Positions 7,571-15,484 of a stretch of DNA of 64,000 nucleotides are shown here, one piece after another. The position numbers were made by a program, and so were the translations under genes. Below the pieces are notes generated by a model. The model worked only from the letters and a program-made list of their open reading frames with translations, was not told the origin of the DNA and did not search any database. Where the stretch lies: contig SVTG01000002.1 of the NCBI GenBank assembly GCA_015063895.1, forward strand, positions 62,001 through 126,000, read 5' to 3'. The DNA comes from Oscillospiraceae bacterium. GTDB taxonomy: Bacteria; Bacillota; Clostridia; Oscillospirales; CAG-272. Numbering within the stretch: the stretch's first letter is position 1; each line of letters starts with the position of its first letter.

Positions 7571-8758
7571 TTATCCCCCTCTCTTTGTACCGCATTTGGG
7601 GCAGAACTTACCGGGGCGCTCAAATTGATAGCCGCAATTTCTGCAAACATTATCGGGAATAGCTACCTTTGTTCCGCACTCGTCGCAAAATGCCGCGCCA
7701 GGTGTAAGCTTTGCACCGCAATTTTCACAGAAAGTAGATGGACAATCGGGGACGCCTGTCCCTACAGGTTGCGTATCTGTTCCGTTAAACGCCGTATTGA
7801 CCGCGCCGCCGACCATATTGGCAATGCCACCCCCAACACCAGCCATCATACCGAGACCAATTCCCATATTTGTGAACTGTCCCGCACCTTCGTTTTTAGC
7901 AGCGTCTTGCGCAACGTCGAATCCGCGCTCTTGCTGATAGGTATATCCTTCTTGTGCTCGTTTGGTAGCCTGTGCCTGAGAGTCGATAACAACCTTTTGA
8001 GCTTCTGTTTGTGCGTGAATGATATCAGTCTGCTGTTGTAACTTGGCTTCGGCAATATCCGCGTACTGACGGAAGTGTAACTCCTTAAAGCGTTCGTATT
8101 GAGGATCTCCGTCGGGTTTTACAATAGTAGTAACGTAGAAACGACTGAGATTGATGCCGTATTCAAGGAAATCATCGATCAGTTTTTCGTGTATATCATT
8201 TGAAAAGACTTCCAACTGCTCGTCAATTTCAAAAATGTTGATGGCGTTCTGTCGCATTGTCTGCGCCATATAGGTCTTGACCTTGGTCATCAGTACCGCG
8301 CGGAAATACGTAACAAGACTTTGACGGTCAAGATAGTTTTCCGTACCGACAAGCTTGATGAGAAGCTTTCGGGAATCCTCAACGCTGAGTGTCATTTCTC
8401 CCGATGCGCCAATGGAGATCGGAAACTTATAGGTTGGTTCTACGTACTGAACCTTAGAGTCTGTACCCCATCGGATTGCCATCTGTTCGGTTTTGTTTAT
8501 AAAATAAACCTCACAATGGAACGGTGTCTGTCCACCCGTAGGAATATTGATTATTCTACGTAGCAGCGGAATGTTCTGCGTTTCAAGCGTGTGTCGTCCC
8601 GCACCGAATAAGTCAAGTGCTTGACCATTTGCAAAAAACACGGCTTCTTGCGATTCGTGGACGATCAGTTGCGAAGTCGTATTAAAATCTTCGCACGGAT
8701 GCTTCCATATAAAGGTGCTATTGTCGCCTTCATATTTGATAATATCGGCTATTGCCAT
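7571..8758 (-). CDS. SPFH-domain protein with C-terminal double zinc ribbon (YdjI-like)
   Basis: First gene of the operon, 395 residues. Residues ~25-250 form an SPFH (stomatin/prohibitin/flotillin) domain like that of Bacillus YdjI ('AVFFANGQALDLFGAGRHTL', 'INLSRFYVTTIV'). A helical segment follows ('KLQQQTDIIHAQTEAQKVV'), then a Gly-rich hydrophobic stretch ('GMGIGLGMMAGVGGGIANMV'). At the end are two zinc ribbons ('CENCGAKL...CDECGT' and 'CRNCGYQF...CPKCGT'). In Bacillus, YdjI works with PspA and YdjGH at stressed membranes; no PspA is present here. A strong promoter sits ~45 bp upstream. The fold is firm; the membrane-stress role is by analogy. Confidence 0.8.
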   Translation of the reverse strand: MAIADIIKYEGDNSTFIWKHPCEDFNTTSQLIVHESQEAVFFANGQALDLFGAGRHTLETQNIPLLRRIINIPTGGQTPFHCEVYFINKTEQMAIRWGTDSKVQYVEPTYKFPISIGASGEMTLSVEDSRKLLIKLVGTENYLDRQSLVTYFRAVLMTKVKTYMAQTMRQNAINIFEIDEQLEVFSNDIHEKLIDDFLEYGINLSRFYVTTIVKPDGDPQYERFKELHFRQYADIAEAKLQQQTDIIHAQTEAQKVVIDSQAQATKRAQEGYTYQQERGFDVAQDAAKNEGAGQFTNMGIGLGMMAGVGGGIANMVGGAVNTAFNGTDTQPVGTGVPDCPSTFCENCGAKLTPGAAFCDECGTKVAIPDNVCRNCGYQFERPGKFCPKCGTKRGG

Positions 8759-8785
8759 AGCGTTCTCCTTTTCAAAACAGATGCG

Positions 8786-8855
8786 GGCTATTTATAGCTC
8801 GTATTGTATCATATATAGCCTATTTTGTCAAGTGTTTTGGGCTATAATTAGTCTA
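8786..8855. promoter_or_regulatory. Divergent control region with repeated GGCTAT palindromes
   Basis: Three related sites surround the operon promoter: GCTATTTATAGC (8787-8798), ATATATAGCC (8811-8820) and GGGCTATAATTAGTC (about 8840-8854). Each is a full or half GGCTA...TAGCC dyad. One lies downstream of the operon -10, one in its spacer, and one over the likely -10 (TATAAT 8843-8848) of the divergent XRE gene. This placement suits repression of both directions by that XRE protein. Confidence 0.5.
8803..8831 (-). promoter_or_regulatory. Sigma-A promoter of the SPFH operon
   Basis: On the minus strand TTGACA (8831-8826) and TACAAT (8808-8803) are separated by exactly 17 bp. This near-consensus promoter reads into the SPFH gene and the four genes after it. 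Confidence 0.85.
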
Positions 8856-8883
8856 AAATCACGAAAGAGGATATTATATAGAT

Positions 8884-9120
8884 ATGTATACGGCTGTGAA
8901 AAACAGAATTTTGCAATTGCTTGGTGAAAAGAGAATGTCAATACACCGCCTTGCGATGGAATCGGCTGTCGCGCCATCGTCTATAAAAAATATACTTTAT
9001 GGAAAAAGTCAAAATCCCGGAATCGTTACATTAAAGATGCTTTGCGACGGATTTGGGATAACGATTGTTGAATTTTTTGACACTGAAGAATTCAGGAATT
9101 TAGAACAGGAAATTCAATAA
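8884..9120 (+). CDS. XRE-family transcriptional regulator
   Basis: A 78-residue single-domain Cro/CI-type HTH: 'SIHRLAMESAVAPSSIKNIL' is the HTH core, followed by 'TLKMLCDGFGITIVEFF', typical of helices 4-5. It is divergent from the SPFH operon across 125 bp containing repeated palindromes, which makes it the probable local regulator. It ends '...FRNLEQEIQ', almost the same C-terminus as the second XRE gene at 31424 ('FCNLEQEIK'), so the two are probably paralogues. AGAGGA lies a little far (13 nt) from the ATG, so the start is slightly uncertain. Confidence 0.85.
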   Translation: MYTAVKNRILQLLGEKRMSIHRLAMESAVAPSSIKNILYGKSQNPGIVTLKMLCDGFGITIVEFFDTEEFRNLEQEIQ

Positions 9121-9165
9121 AACAAGGCAATCTCATCCAAGTTGATGAGATTGCCTTGTTATTAT
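9121..9165. terminator. Bidirectional terminator between XRE gene and spoIVB
   Basis: The stem CAAGGCAATCTCATC pairs with GATGAGATTGCCTTG around a short loop. It separates convergent genes. The stem start AAGGCAAT(C/A)TCA is shared with the terminator at 4370-4412. Confidence 0.8.
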
Positions 9166-10214
9166 CCTGCCTTCGCCATGGGAATTTGCGCAGCATTTAA
9201 CATATTCTCAATAAAAATTCCGTACCCCGTGGTGGGGTTGCCGATCAGCACGTGGGTAATGGCGCCGACGAGCTTTCCGTTTTGAATGATCGGGCTGCCG
9301 CTCATACCCTGCACGATGCCGCCTGTTTTTTCAAGCAGCGCTTCGTCGGTGACGGTAACGGTAAAGCACTTGTTATCCTTGGCTGCGCGGTGAATATCCG
9401 AAATTTTCACCGTGTATTCCTGCGGGCCCTCATCGTCAAGCGTGCACCAGCAGGTAGCAACGCCCTCGTGCAGCTCGTCGCGGTGACCGACGGGCAACAG
9501 ACCCGCTGTGGTCGGCTGCGGATCGGTCAGCACACCAAATACGCCACAGGGGGTGTTGGTGGTCAGCGCACCGATTTTGGCAGCTGTAAATTGCCCCTTT
9601 AATTCGCCCGGGGTGCCTACCGCACCGCGCTTTACGTCATGGATGGATACGCCCATGACGGTGCCGCGCGACAGTGGAACAAGACAGCCGCTGGCGCCGT
9701 CGCAGATCCCGTGACCAAGGCCGCCGAAGTCTTTGCCGTTTGCGTGGATATAGGTGACGGTGCCGATGCCCGCACCCGTATCACGCACCCAAAGGCCGCA
9801 TCGCCAATGTCCGTCGCTGTCACACGCAAGAGGAGAAAGCGTAACGCTTTTTACTTCCTCGTCGCGCCGCAGCGTCAGCGTCAGCGGTGCTTCTTTCCCG
9901 TTTTCAATCATTTCTGCCAATGCTTTTGCGCTCTCAACGCTTTGGCCGTTTATTTTGGTGATACAGTCACCCGGTCGCACACCTGCCGCCTTGGCTGGAT
10001 TTTTGGCGTGCCCGCCCGAGGTCACGTCACAGTAACCGACCACCATAATGCCGTCTGTTACGTAGCGTACGCCAAACGCGCCACCCCCGACAAATACGTG
10101 TTCGCGCTGTGGCAAAGCGGCACCGACGGGCAATAGCAGTGCGCAGAGCAAAACGCTACATAATAAAAGAGCAAGCAGGGCCTTAGCGCTTGTTTTTTTA
10201 AAATTTCTGTTCAT
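9162..10214 (-). CDS. spoIVB: SpoIVB peptidase (S55 family)
   Basis: A 350-residue protein with SD GGGAGGAAG. A signal/anchor helix (~10-32) is followed by a PDZ domain (~75-130, 'AAGVRPGDCITKINGQSV') and the S55 serine peptidase domain, with the catalytic His in 'GLGHGI' and Ser in 'QGMSGSPI'. SpoIVB is made in the forespore, is secreted into the intermembrane space and cleaves SpoIVFA to trigger pro-sigma-K processing in Bacillus. The usual neighbour spo0A is absent here. A degenerate 3' piece of a second copy lies at 4955-5041. The protein is shorter than the Bacillus enzyme (~425 aa) but both domains are intact. Confidence 0.9.
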   Translation of the reverse strand: MNRNFKKTSAKALLALLLCSVLLCALLLPVGAALPQREHVFVGGGAFGVRYVTDGIMVVGYCDVTSGGHAKNPAKAAGVRPGDCITKINGQSVESAKALAEMIENGKEAPLTLTLRRDEEVKSVTLSPLACDSDGHWRCGLWVRDTGAGIGTVTYIHANGKDFGGLGHGICDGASGCLVPLSRGTVMGVSIHDVKRGAVGTPGELKGQFTAAKIGALTTNTPCGVFGVLTDPQPTTAGLLPVGHRDELHEGVATCWCTLDDEGPQEYTVKISDIHRAAKDNKCFTVTVTDEALLEKTGGIVQGMSGSPIIQNGKLVGAITHVLIGNPTTGYGIFIENMLNAAQIPMAKAG

Positions 10215-10358
10215 GTTTTCTTCCTCCCATCAGCATTACTATGCGCTCCTGTCTGCGGTTTCACACTAACAATAAGAGCACTGTTTACCAGCCTTTTCGC
10301 GCGGTGCCGATTTTTTGGGTGTGATTTGACGGTGGTAGCGCAAATTTATTTATTTTTA
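10215..10358. other. Divergent intergenic region
   Basis: Holds the upstream region of spoIVB on the minus strand, where a forespore sigma-factor promoter is expected but I could not assign one confidently. No gene is seen. Confidence 0.5.
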
Positions 10359-10404
10359 TTGACAAATGGTAATTTTATGATATAATTAGTTTGCTAATAA
10401 ACTA
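10359..10404 (+). promoter_or_regulatory. Promoter and MarR-type operator of exporter operon 1
   Basis: TTGACA (10359-10364) and TATAAT (10381-10386) are 16 bp apart. Immediately downstream lies the dyad TAGTTT-GCTAAT-AAACTA (10387-10404), well placed for autorepression by the MarR protein encoded next. Confidence 0.75.
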
Positions 10405-10417
10405 TTAAGGAGGCTCT

Positions 10418-10900
10418 ATGAAAAATCAATCGCACATACTGCTCCCGCCGCCCCCCGAGCGTGAGGAGCTGCGCGATCTGCCGCAGGCACCGCGCCTGCT
10501 GATGAACGTATCGCGCTTGCTACGCTACCGCGTACGCGATGCAGAGGCACGGGAGGGTGTTATGGACCAGCAGGCCGCAAGGCTGCTGATGGCGCATCTT
10601 GCCGTGCTTGGTGAGGCCAGTCAGCTGACGCTTGCCGAAAAAACGCATTTTTCCACCCCCACGGTATCGATCCTACTGCGGAAGATGGAAAAGGAGGGGT
10701 ACGTCGCGCGTGTGCCGCGCGACGATGACCGCCGCGTGATGCAGGTCTCCCTTACCGAAAAGGGGCTTGCCTTTGACCGTGAGCACGTGGGGCACATTAT
10801 GGCAAATGACCGCCGTGCGATGGCGGGCTTTACCGCCGAGGAGGAGGCGACGCTGGTGGCACTGCTTTCTCGCATGTATGAGAATTTAAAGGAAAAATAA
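10418..10900 (+). CDS. MarR-family transcriptional regulator
   Basis: A 160-residue protein with SD AAGGAGG. Its winged-helix core is plain: 'LTLAEKTHFSTPTVSILLRKMEKEGYVARVPRDDDRRVMQVSLTEKG' (quoted here in outline; recognition helix 'TPTVSILLRKME', wing 'DDDRRVM'). It is the first gene of a MarR-ABC-ABC operon, with the next ATG 1 nt after its stop. Such regulators usually repress their exporter genes until a drug-like ligand binds. A dyad operator lies just upstream. A second operon of identical layout lies at 40632-36658. Confidence 0.88.
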   Translation: MKNQSHILLPPPPEREELRDLPQAPRLLMNVSRLLRYRVRDAEAREGVMDQQAARLLMAHLAVLGEASQLTLAEKTHFSTPTVSILLRKMEKEGYVARVPRDDDRRVMQVSLTEKGLAFDREHVGHIMANDRRAMAGFTAEEEATLVALLSRMYENLKEK

Positions 10901-10901
10901 G

Positions 10902-12704
10902 ATGAAAAAACTGTTTCGTTATTTAAAGCCGTATCGGCTCTTTGCCGTGCTCTCGCCCTTGCTGATGATGGGCGAGGTGCTTTGCGATCTGTGCTTGCCG
11001 TATCTGATGTCCTTTATCGTGAATTACGGCATCATTGGTGAGAATATCGCAGGGAACCGTGTGGCCTCCTTTTTGATCGGGGTGTTTTATCCCGACGGTG
11101 GATATACTAATCTTGCGCTGATCATCGTGTTTGGTGTTCTGATGCTGGTGGTGACGCTTATCGGCGGATTTTTCGGCACGTTTTGTGCCTATACTGCCGC
11201 GCGCGCCTCGCAAAGCTTTGGGCATGATCTGCGGCGTGACGCCTACGGGCGCGTGATGTCCCTGTCGATCGAGCAGACCGACCGTTTTACGACAGGGTCT
11301 CTTGTTACGCGTATGACAAACGACATTGCCATGATCGTTGAATTTGTCGAAATGCTGCTGCGTATGTTCGTGCGTGCCCCCATGTTTTTCCTCGGCGGCA
11401 CAGTATTTTTGCTCACTCTCGAGGTGGAATTCGGCACGGTGCTTCTGATCTCCTTGCCCGTTTTGCTGCTGACACTGATCCTGGTGCTGGCGCGCGCGGT
11501 ACCGCTTTTTGGCACGGTGCAAAAACGCCTTGACCGCGTCAACTGCGTTGTGCAGGAAAATGTGAGCGGCGCGCGCGTCGTCAAGGCCTCGGTGCAGGAG
11601 GAGTATGAGAACAGCCGTTTTGCCGAGGCGAACGGCGCGCTGCGCAGCATCAATTACCGCGTGCTTCGCTTGATGGCAATTATGAATCCCGTGTTGATCT
11701 TCGTGCAGAATTTTGCCGTGATCGCCATTATTTATATGGGCAGCAACAGCATTGCCTCCGGCGTTGGCAGTATGAGCACCGGTAATATTATGGCCGCTGT
11801 TTCTTATGTGACGCAGGTAATTATGTCCATTATGATGGTGACGATGATGTTTCAGTCTGTTTCACGTGCGCTGGCTTCCGCAAAGCGCGTGCGCGAGGTG
11901 CTGGATACTGTGCCCGTCATTGCCGATGGCACGGGTACGCGTGCCGCTGACGGGGAGATCGCCGTGTCGTTTCGCGGTGTGTCGTTCCGCTATCCCGATA
12001 CCGTGGGTGAGCCCGTGCTGCATGATATCAATCTTGAGGTGCGTCGCGGTGAGACGCTGGCCATTGTGGGTGCGACGGGGTCGGGTAAATCGTCGCTGGT
12101 ACAGCTGATCCCGCGCTTTTACGATGCGACCGACGGCGAGGTGCTGGTCGATGGTGTGCCGGTCCGTGATTACAAATTAAAGGAGCTGCGCAGGAAGATC
12201 GGCTTTGTGCTGCAAAAGAGTGAGCTGTTTTCGGGTACCGTGGCCGACAATGTCCGTTGGGGCAAGCCCGATGCCACCGAGCACGAGGTGCAGGCCGCCG
12301 CGACTGTGGCCCAGGCTGACGGATTTGTGCGCGAATTTGCCGACGGATATCAAAGCGCGGTGGCAGAGAAGGGCGCGTCGTTATCGGGTGGACAAAAGCA
12401 GCGCCTGTCTGTGGCACGCGCGCTGGCACGCAAACCCGAGATTTTAATTCTTGACGATGCGACCTCCGCCCTTGACCTCTCTACCGAGGCAAGGCTGCGT
12501 AGCGCTTTGCGGGAAACGATGGGAGATACGACCGTGATCATGATCGCACAGCGTGTGGCCAGCGTGCGCGATGCCGACCGCATTGCCGTGATCGAGGACG
12601 GTACGATACGCCATTGCGCGCCGCACGACGAGCTGCTTCGGATCAGCGAGGCTTACCGTGATATTTATGCCTCTCAGATGGGCAAAGGAGGTGCAGCGGT
12701 ATGA
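10902..12704 (+). CDS. Heterodimeric ABC exporter subunit, degenerate-site half
   Basis: A 600-residue type IV ABC exporter half: six transmembrane helices (~1-320), then the nucleotide-binding domain with Walker A 'GATGSGKSS', signature 'LSGGQKQ', Walker B 'ILILDDATSALD' and an H-loop replaced by Gln ('MIAQRVASV'). The residue after Walker B is Asp rather than the catalytic Glu, and the switch His is Gln. Both are typical of the non-canonical site in heterodimeric exporters such as BmrC/D and TM287/288. It overlaps the next gene by ATGA. Likely exports drugs, peptides or lipids across the cytoplasmic membrane. Confidence 0.9.
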   Translation: MKKLFRYLKPYRLFAVLSPLLMMGEVLCDLCLPYLMSFIVNYGIIGENIAGNRVASFLIGVFYPDGGYTNLALIIVFGVLMLVVTLIGGFFGTFCAYTAARASQSFGHDLRRDAYGRVMSLSIEQTDRFTTGSLVTRMTNDIAMIVEFVEMLLRMFVRAPMFFLGGTVFLLTLEVEFGTVLLISLPVLLLTLILVLARAVPLFGTVQKRLDRVNCVVQENVSGARVVKASVQEEYENSRFAEANGALRSINYRVLRLMAIMNPVLIFVQNFAVIAIIYMGSNSIASGVGSMSTGNIMAAVSYVTQVIMSIMMVTMMFQSVSRALASAKRVREVLDTVPVIADGTGTRAADGEIAVSFRGVSFRYPDTVGEPVLHDINLEVRRGETLAIVGATGSGKSSLVQLIPRFYDATDGEVLVDGVPVRDYKLKELRRKIGFVLQKSELFSGTVADNVRWGKPDATEHEVQAAATVAQADGFVREFADGYQSAVAEKGASLSGGQKQRLSVARALARKPEILILDDATSALDLSTEARLRSALRETMGDTTVIMIAQRVASVRDADRIAVIEDGTIRHCAPHDELLRISEAYRDIYASQMGKGGAAV

Positions 12705-14674
12705 ATCAGGGCGGAAAAAGACCGGTTGCTACCCCTAACTTTGATATGCGTCCGGGCGGGCGCGGCAATCCAAACAGTCGCGCAAGCGTACAAAAACCGA
12801 AAAATCTAAAAAAGACCGTGGTGCGCTTGCTGCGCTATATCGGCAGCAGCAAATACATATTGATCGCGCTTCTTCTGATCATGCTGGCGGTGACGGCCGC
12901 AGAGCTGGCGGGACCCATGCTGCAGGGTAACGCGATCGATGCGATCGAGCCGATCTATGTCAACGCCGAAACCGATGAAATACTTTTTAATTATGACAAA
13001 AACGACCCCCGTTTTGAGGGTATTGCGGTAAAAACCAAGTTCCGTGTGCACTTTTTTGCCGGCTTTTACGAGGGGCGCGACGGACGCACAGCGGGTATGG
13101 TCAGCTATCTTGCGGCCATGGCGGTGATCTTTTTGGCTTGCAGCCTGTTACACTATTTTCAGGGTATTATTGCAGCTAAGCTTTCGCAGCGTACGGTCTA
13201 TACGATGCGAAATGATCTGTTTTGCAAAATTTCAAAATTGCCGATCTCATATACCGATAATCACAAGCACGGCGATATCATGTCGCGCATGACCAACGAC
13301 GTTGAAAACGTTTCAAATGCCATCTCGCAGGCCATTACCTCGCTGTTTTCTGCGGTGCTGACGCTTGTGGGCGCGTTTGCGATGATGCTTGTTTTAAGCC
13401 CCATTATGACACTTGTTGCGATGGTGACGGTGCCGCTTTCCATTTTTATCTCCACCAAGCTCGGCAAATTCATGCGCCGCTATTTCGTGCGTCAGCAGCG
13501 CCTGCTCGGCAGCCTGAACGGCACGGTTGAGGAGATGGTAACCTCTTATCAGACCGTAGTGGCCTACGGCAAGGAGGAGGCAGCCGTCGCGCATTTCTCC
13601 GAGATCAGCGGTGGCCTTCGCGATTGCGCAGTGAGCGCACGCGTATGGGGGTCCGTGATGGGGCCTGTCATGAACTTTATCGGTAATCTTCAATACGTTA
13701 TGATCGCGGCTACGGGCGGTGCGATGATCTTGTTCGGTGGCCCAGGCAATATCAGTATCGGTAATATCCAGTCAATGCTTTCGTATTCCAAGCGCTTCAC
13801 CAGGCCCATCAATCAGATCGCCAATCAGTATTCTACGATCCTGACGGCTCTTGCGGGTGCAGAGCGCATTTTTGAAATCATGGATCAGCCCGAGGAGATC
13901 GATGAGGGCGCGCTTGAAATTTCGCCCGACGGGATCAAGGGTAATATTGAGTTTGAAAACATTCATTTTCATTACGTGGAGGGTGAGCCCGTGTTAAAGG
14001 GACTCAACCTTTCCGTCAGGGCCGGGCAAAAGGTTGCCATCGTCGGTGCTACAGGGTCGGGAAAGACTACGGTCGTCAATCTTCTGACGCGCTTTTACGA
14101 GGTGGTTGACGGCAGAATCACCGTAGACGGTATCGATATTCGCGATCTGCCCAAAAAGACGCTGCGCCGTGCCATTGCCATCGTGCTGCAGGACACCGTG
14201 CTTTTTCACGATACCATTCGCGCCAATATTATGTATGGGCGTCCCACGGCCACTGAGCAGGAGATGAAGGAGGCCGCGCGTCATGCCAAGGCCGACCGCT
14301 TTATTGAGCGCTTGCCCGATGGGTATGACACCGTGCTTGACGAGGAGGGCAGCAATCTTTCGCGCGGTCAACGGCAGCTTTTGTCTATTGCACGCGCTGT
14401 GCTGGCCGACCCGAAGATCCTGATCCTGGACGAGGCGACCTCGTCGGTCGATACGCGCACCGAAATGCACATTCAGCAGGCAATGGTCGCGTTGATGAAG
14501 AATCGCACGTCCTTGATCATCGCACACCGTCTGTCCACCATTCGTGATGCCGACGTCATTGTGGTGGTGAAAAACGGTGTGATCGCCGAATCGGGCAATC
14601 ACGACGAGCTGCTGGCGCTCGGCGGGGAATACGCCAAGCTTTACCAAAATCAATTTGCGGGGATCGCGACCTGA
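12701..14674 (+). CDS. Heterodimeric ABC exporter subunit, catalytic half
   Basis: A 657-residue partner of the preceding gene. A basic Gly/Arg-rich N-terminus is followed by six TM helices with an extra extracytoplasmic insertion (~85-125, between TM1 and TM2). The NBD has Walker A 'GATGSGKTT', signature 'LSRGQRQ', Walker B plus catalytic Glu 'ILILDEATSSVD' and H-loop 'IIAHRLSTI'. The full catalytic set contrasts with the degenerate partner, as expected for a heterodimer. Start ATG overlaps the upstream stop by 4 nt; its own stop overlaps the next start by 1 nt. Substrate unknown. Confidence 0.9.
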   Translation: MNQGGKRPVATPNFDMRPGGRGNPNSRASVQKPKNLKKTVVRLLRYIGSSKYILIALLLIMLAVTAAELAGPMLQGNAIDAIEPIYVNAETDEILFNYDKNDPRFEGIAVKTKFRVHFFAGFYEGRDGRTAGMVSYLAAMAVIFLACSLLHYFQGIIAAKLSQRTVYTMRNDLFCKISKLPISYTDNHKHGDIMSRMTNDVENVSNAISQAITSLFSAVLTLVGAFAMMLVLSPIMTLVAMVTVPLSIFISTKLGKFMRRYFVRQQRLLGSLNGTVEEMVTSYQTVVAYGKEEAAVAHFSEISGGLRDCAVSARVWGSVMGPVMNFIGNLQYVMIAATGGAMILFGGPGNISIGNIQSMLSYSKRFTRPINQIANQYSTILTALAGAERIFEIMDQPEEIDEGALEISPDGIKGNIEFENIHFHYVEGEPVLKGLNLSVRAGQKVAIVGATGSGKTTVVNLLTRFYEVVDGRITVDGIDIRDLPKKTLRRAIAIVLQDTVLFHDTIRANIMYGRPTATEQEMKEAARHAKADRFIERLPDGYDTVLDEEGSNLSRGQRQLLSIARAVLADPKILILDEATSSVDTRTEMHIQQAMVALMKNRTSLIIAHRLSTIRDADVIVVVKNGVIAESGNHDELLALGGEYAKLYQNQFAGIAT

Positions 14675-15450
14675 TGGAAGCGGGAAAGATCAGATTTTTA
14701 CGCATTGCCGATGAGGAGCTGTCGCGCGAAAAGCTGCGCGACGGCATCGGCTTGCTTGCTGAAAAGCGGCTGCACAGCGTCCTGAAGCGCTGGGTGCTTG
14801 ACGATTTCTCCTGCCATGAGATCAAGATCGAGGGGCAGGGCGCAAGGCCGCGCAAATTCGTCGCAGACGTGCTTGCACCCACGGGCGAGATCTTTGAGGT
14901 GCAAACGGGCAAGCTTTATCCGATGCGCACCAAGCTCGCCTTTTATATGACACAAACAACGTACCCCGTCACAGTGGTGCATCCGCTGCTTGCCGTCAAA
15001 TATATCAGCTGGCTGGACGGTCGGAGCGGGGAGGTCACGTCGCGTAAAAAATCCCCGAAAAAGCAAACGCCGCTACACGCATTGGCACAGCTGAGGCCCT
15101 TTCTTGATTATCTGGGCACTCCGCGCTTTTCACTGTGCTTGCCCCTCTTGGAGGTCGATGAGTACCGACTGCTTGACGGCTGGGGCAGAGGCGGTAAGCG
15201 CGGCTCGCATCGCTATGAATTGATACCGATCGCGTTGCTTGATACGGTTTATTTGCGTGAAAAAGCCGACTACGTGGCGCTTTTTCCTGCCGATGAGCGA
15301 CTTGACGTGCCCTTTACCGCCAAGACCTTCGGTAAGGTCAGTCGCCTTGCGGGCTATGCACTTTACGATGCGTTGGCTGTCTTTGAGGCGCTTGACGTCA
15401 TTGAAAAATGCGGCAAGGAGGGGCGCGCTGCGCTTTATTGCAAAAAATAA
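14674..15450 (+). CDS. Uncharacterised protein, possible nuclease-like N-domain
   Basis: A 258-residue protein coupled by TGATG to the exporter. The N-terminal half has the spaced pattern 'KFVADVLAPTGEIFEVQTGKL' (Asp, then Glu-x-Gln), reminiscent of PD-(D/E)XK-type nucleases. The middle carries 'LLEVDEYRLLDGWGRGGKRGS', and the end ('FTAKTFGKVSRLAGYALYDAL...KCGKEGRA') looks like a winged helix. I have seen clostridial proteins with this arrangement but know no function. Its place behind a drug-type exporter is probably incidental. Nuclease relationship is inference from spacing only. Confidence 0.6.
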   Translation: MEAGKIRFLRIADEELSREKLRDGIGLLAEKRLHSVLKRWVLDDFSCHEIKIEGQGARPRKFVADVLAPTGEIFEVQTGKLYPMRTKLAFYMTQTTYPVTVVHPLLAVKYISWLDGRSGEVTSRKKSPKKQTPLHALAQLRPFLDYLGTPRFSLCLPLLEVDEYRLLDGWGRGGKRGSHRYELIPIALLDTVYLREKADYVALFPADERLDVPFTAKTFGKVSRLAGYALYDALAVFEALDVIEKCGKEGRAALYCKK

Positions 15451-15484
15451 AAAAAGCCTTCTGCCGCGGCAGAAGGCTTTTTGC
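15450..15484. terminator. Bidirectional terminator
   Basis: Stem AAAGCCTTCTGCC pairs with GGCAGAAGGCTTT with flanking A and T runs. It separates the convergent exporter operon and EEP phosphodiesterase pair. Confidence 0.88.

Noticed and set aside
8826-8848. TTGTCA/TATAAT as a plus-strand promoter for the XRE gene
   Set aside because: Spacing is only 12 bp. The TATAAT may still be the -10, but this -35 does not fit, and the same bases form the minus-strand -35.
10215-10330. Sigma-G/F promoter for spoIVB around TGTGAAA and CATAGTA
   Set aside because: The spacing between the two boxes is about 15 bp, shorter than expected for a forespore promoter, so I did not call it.
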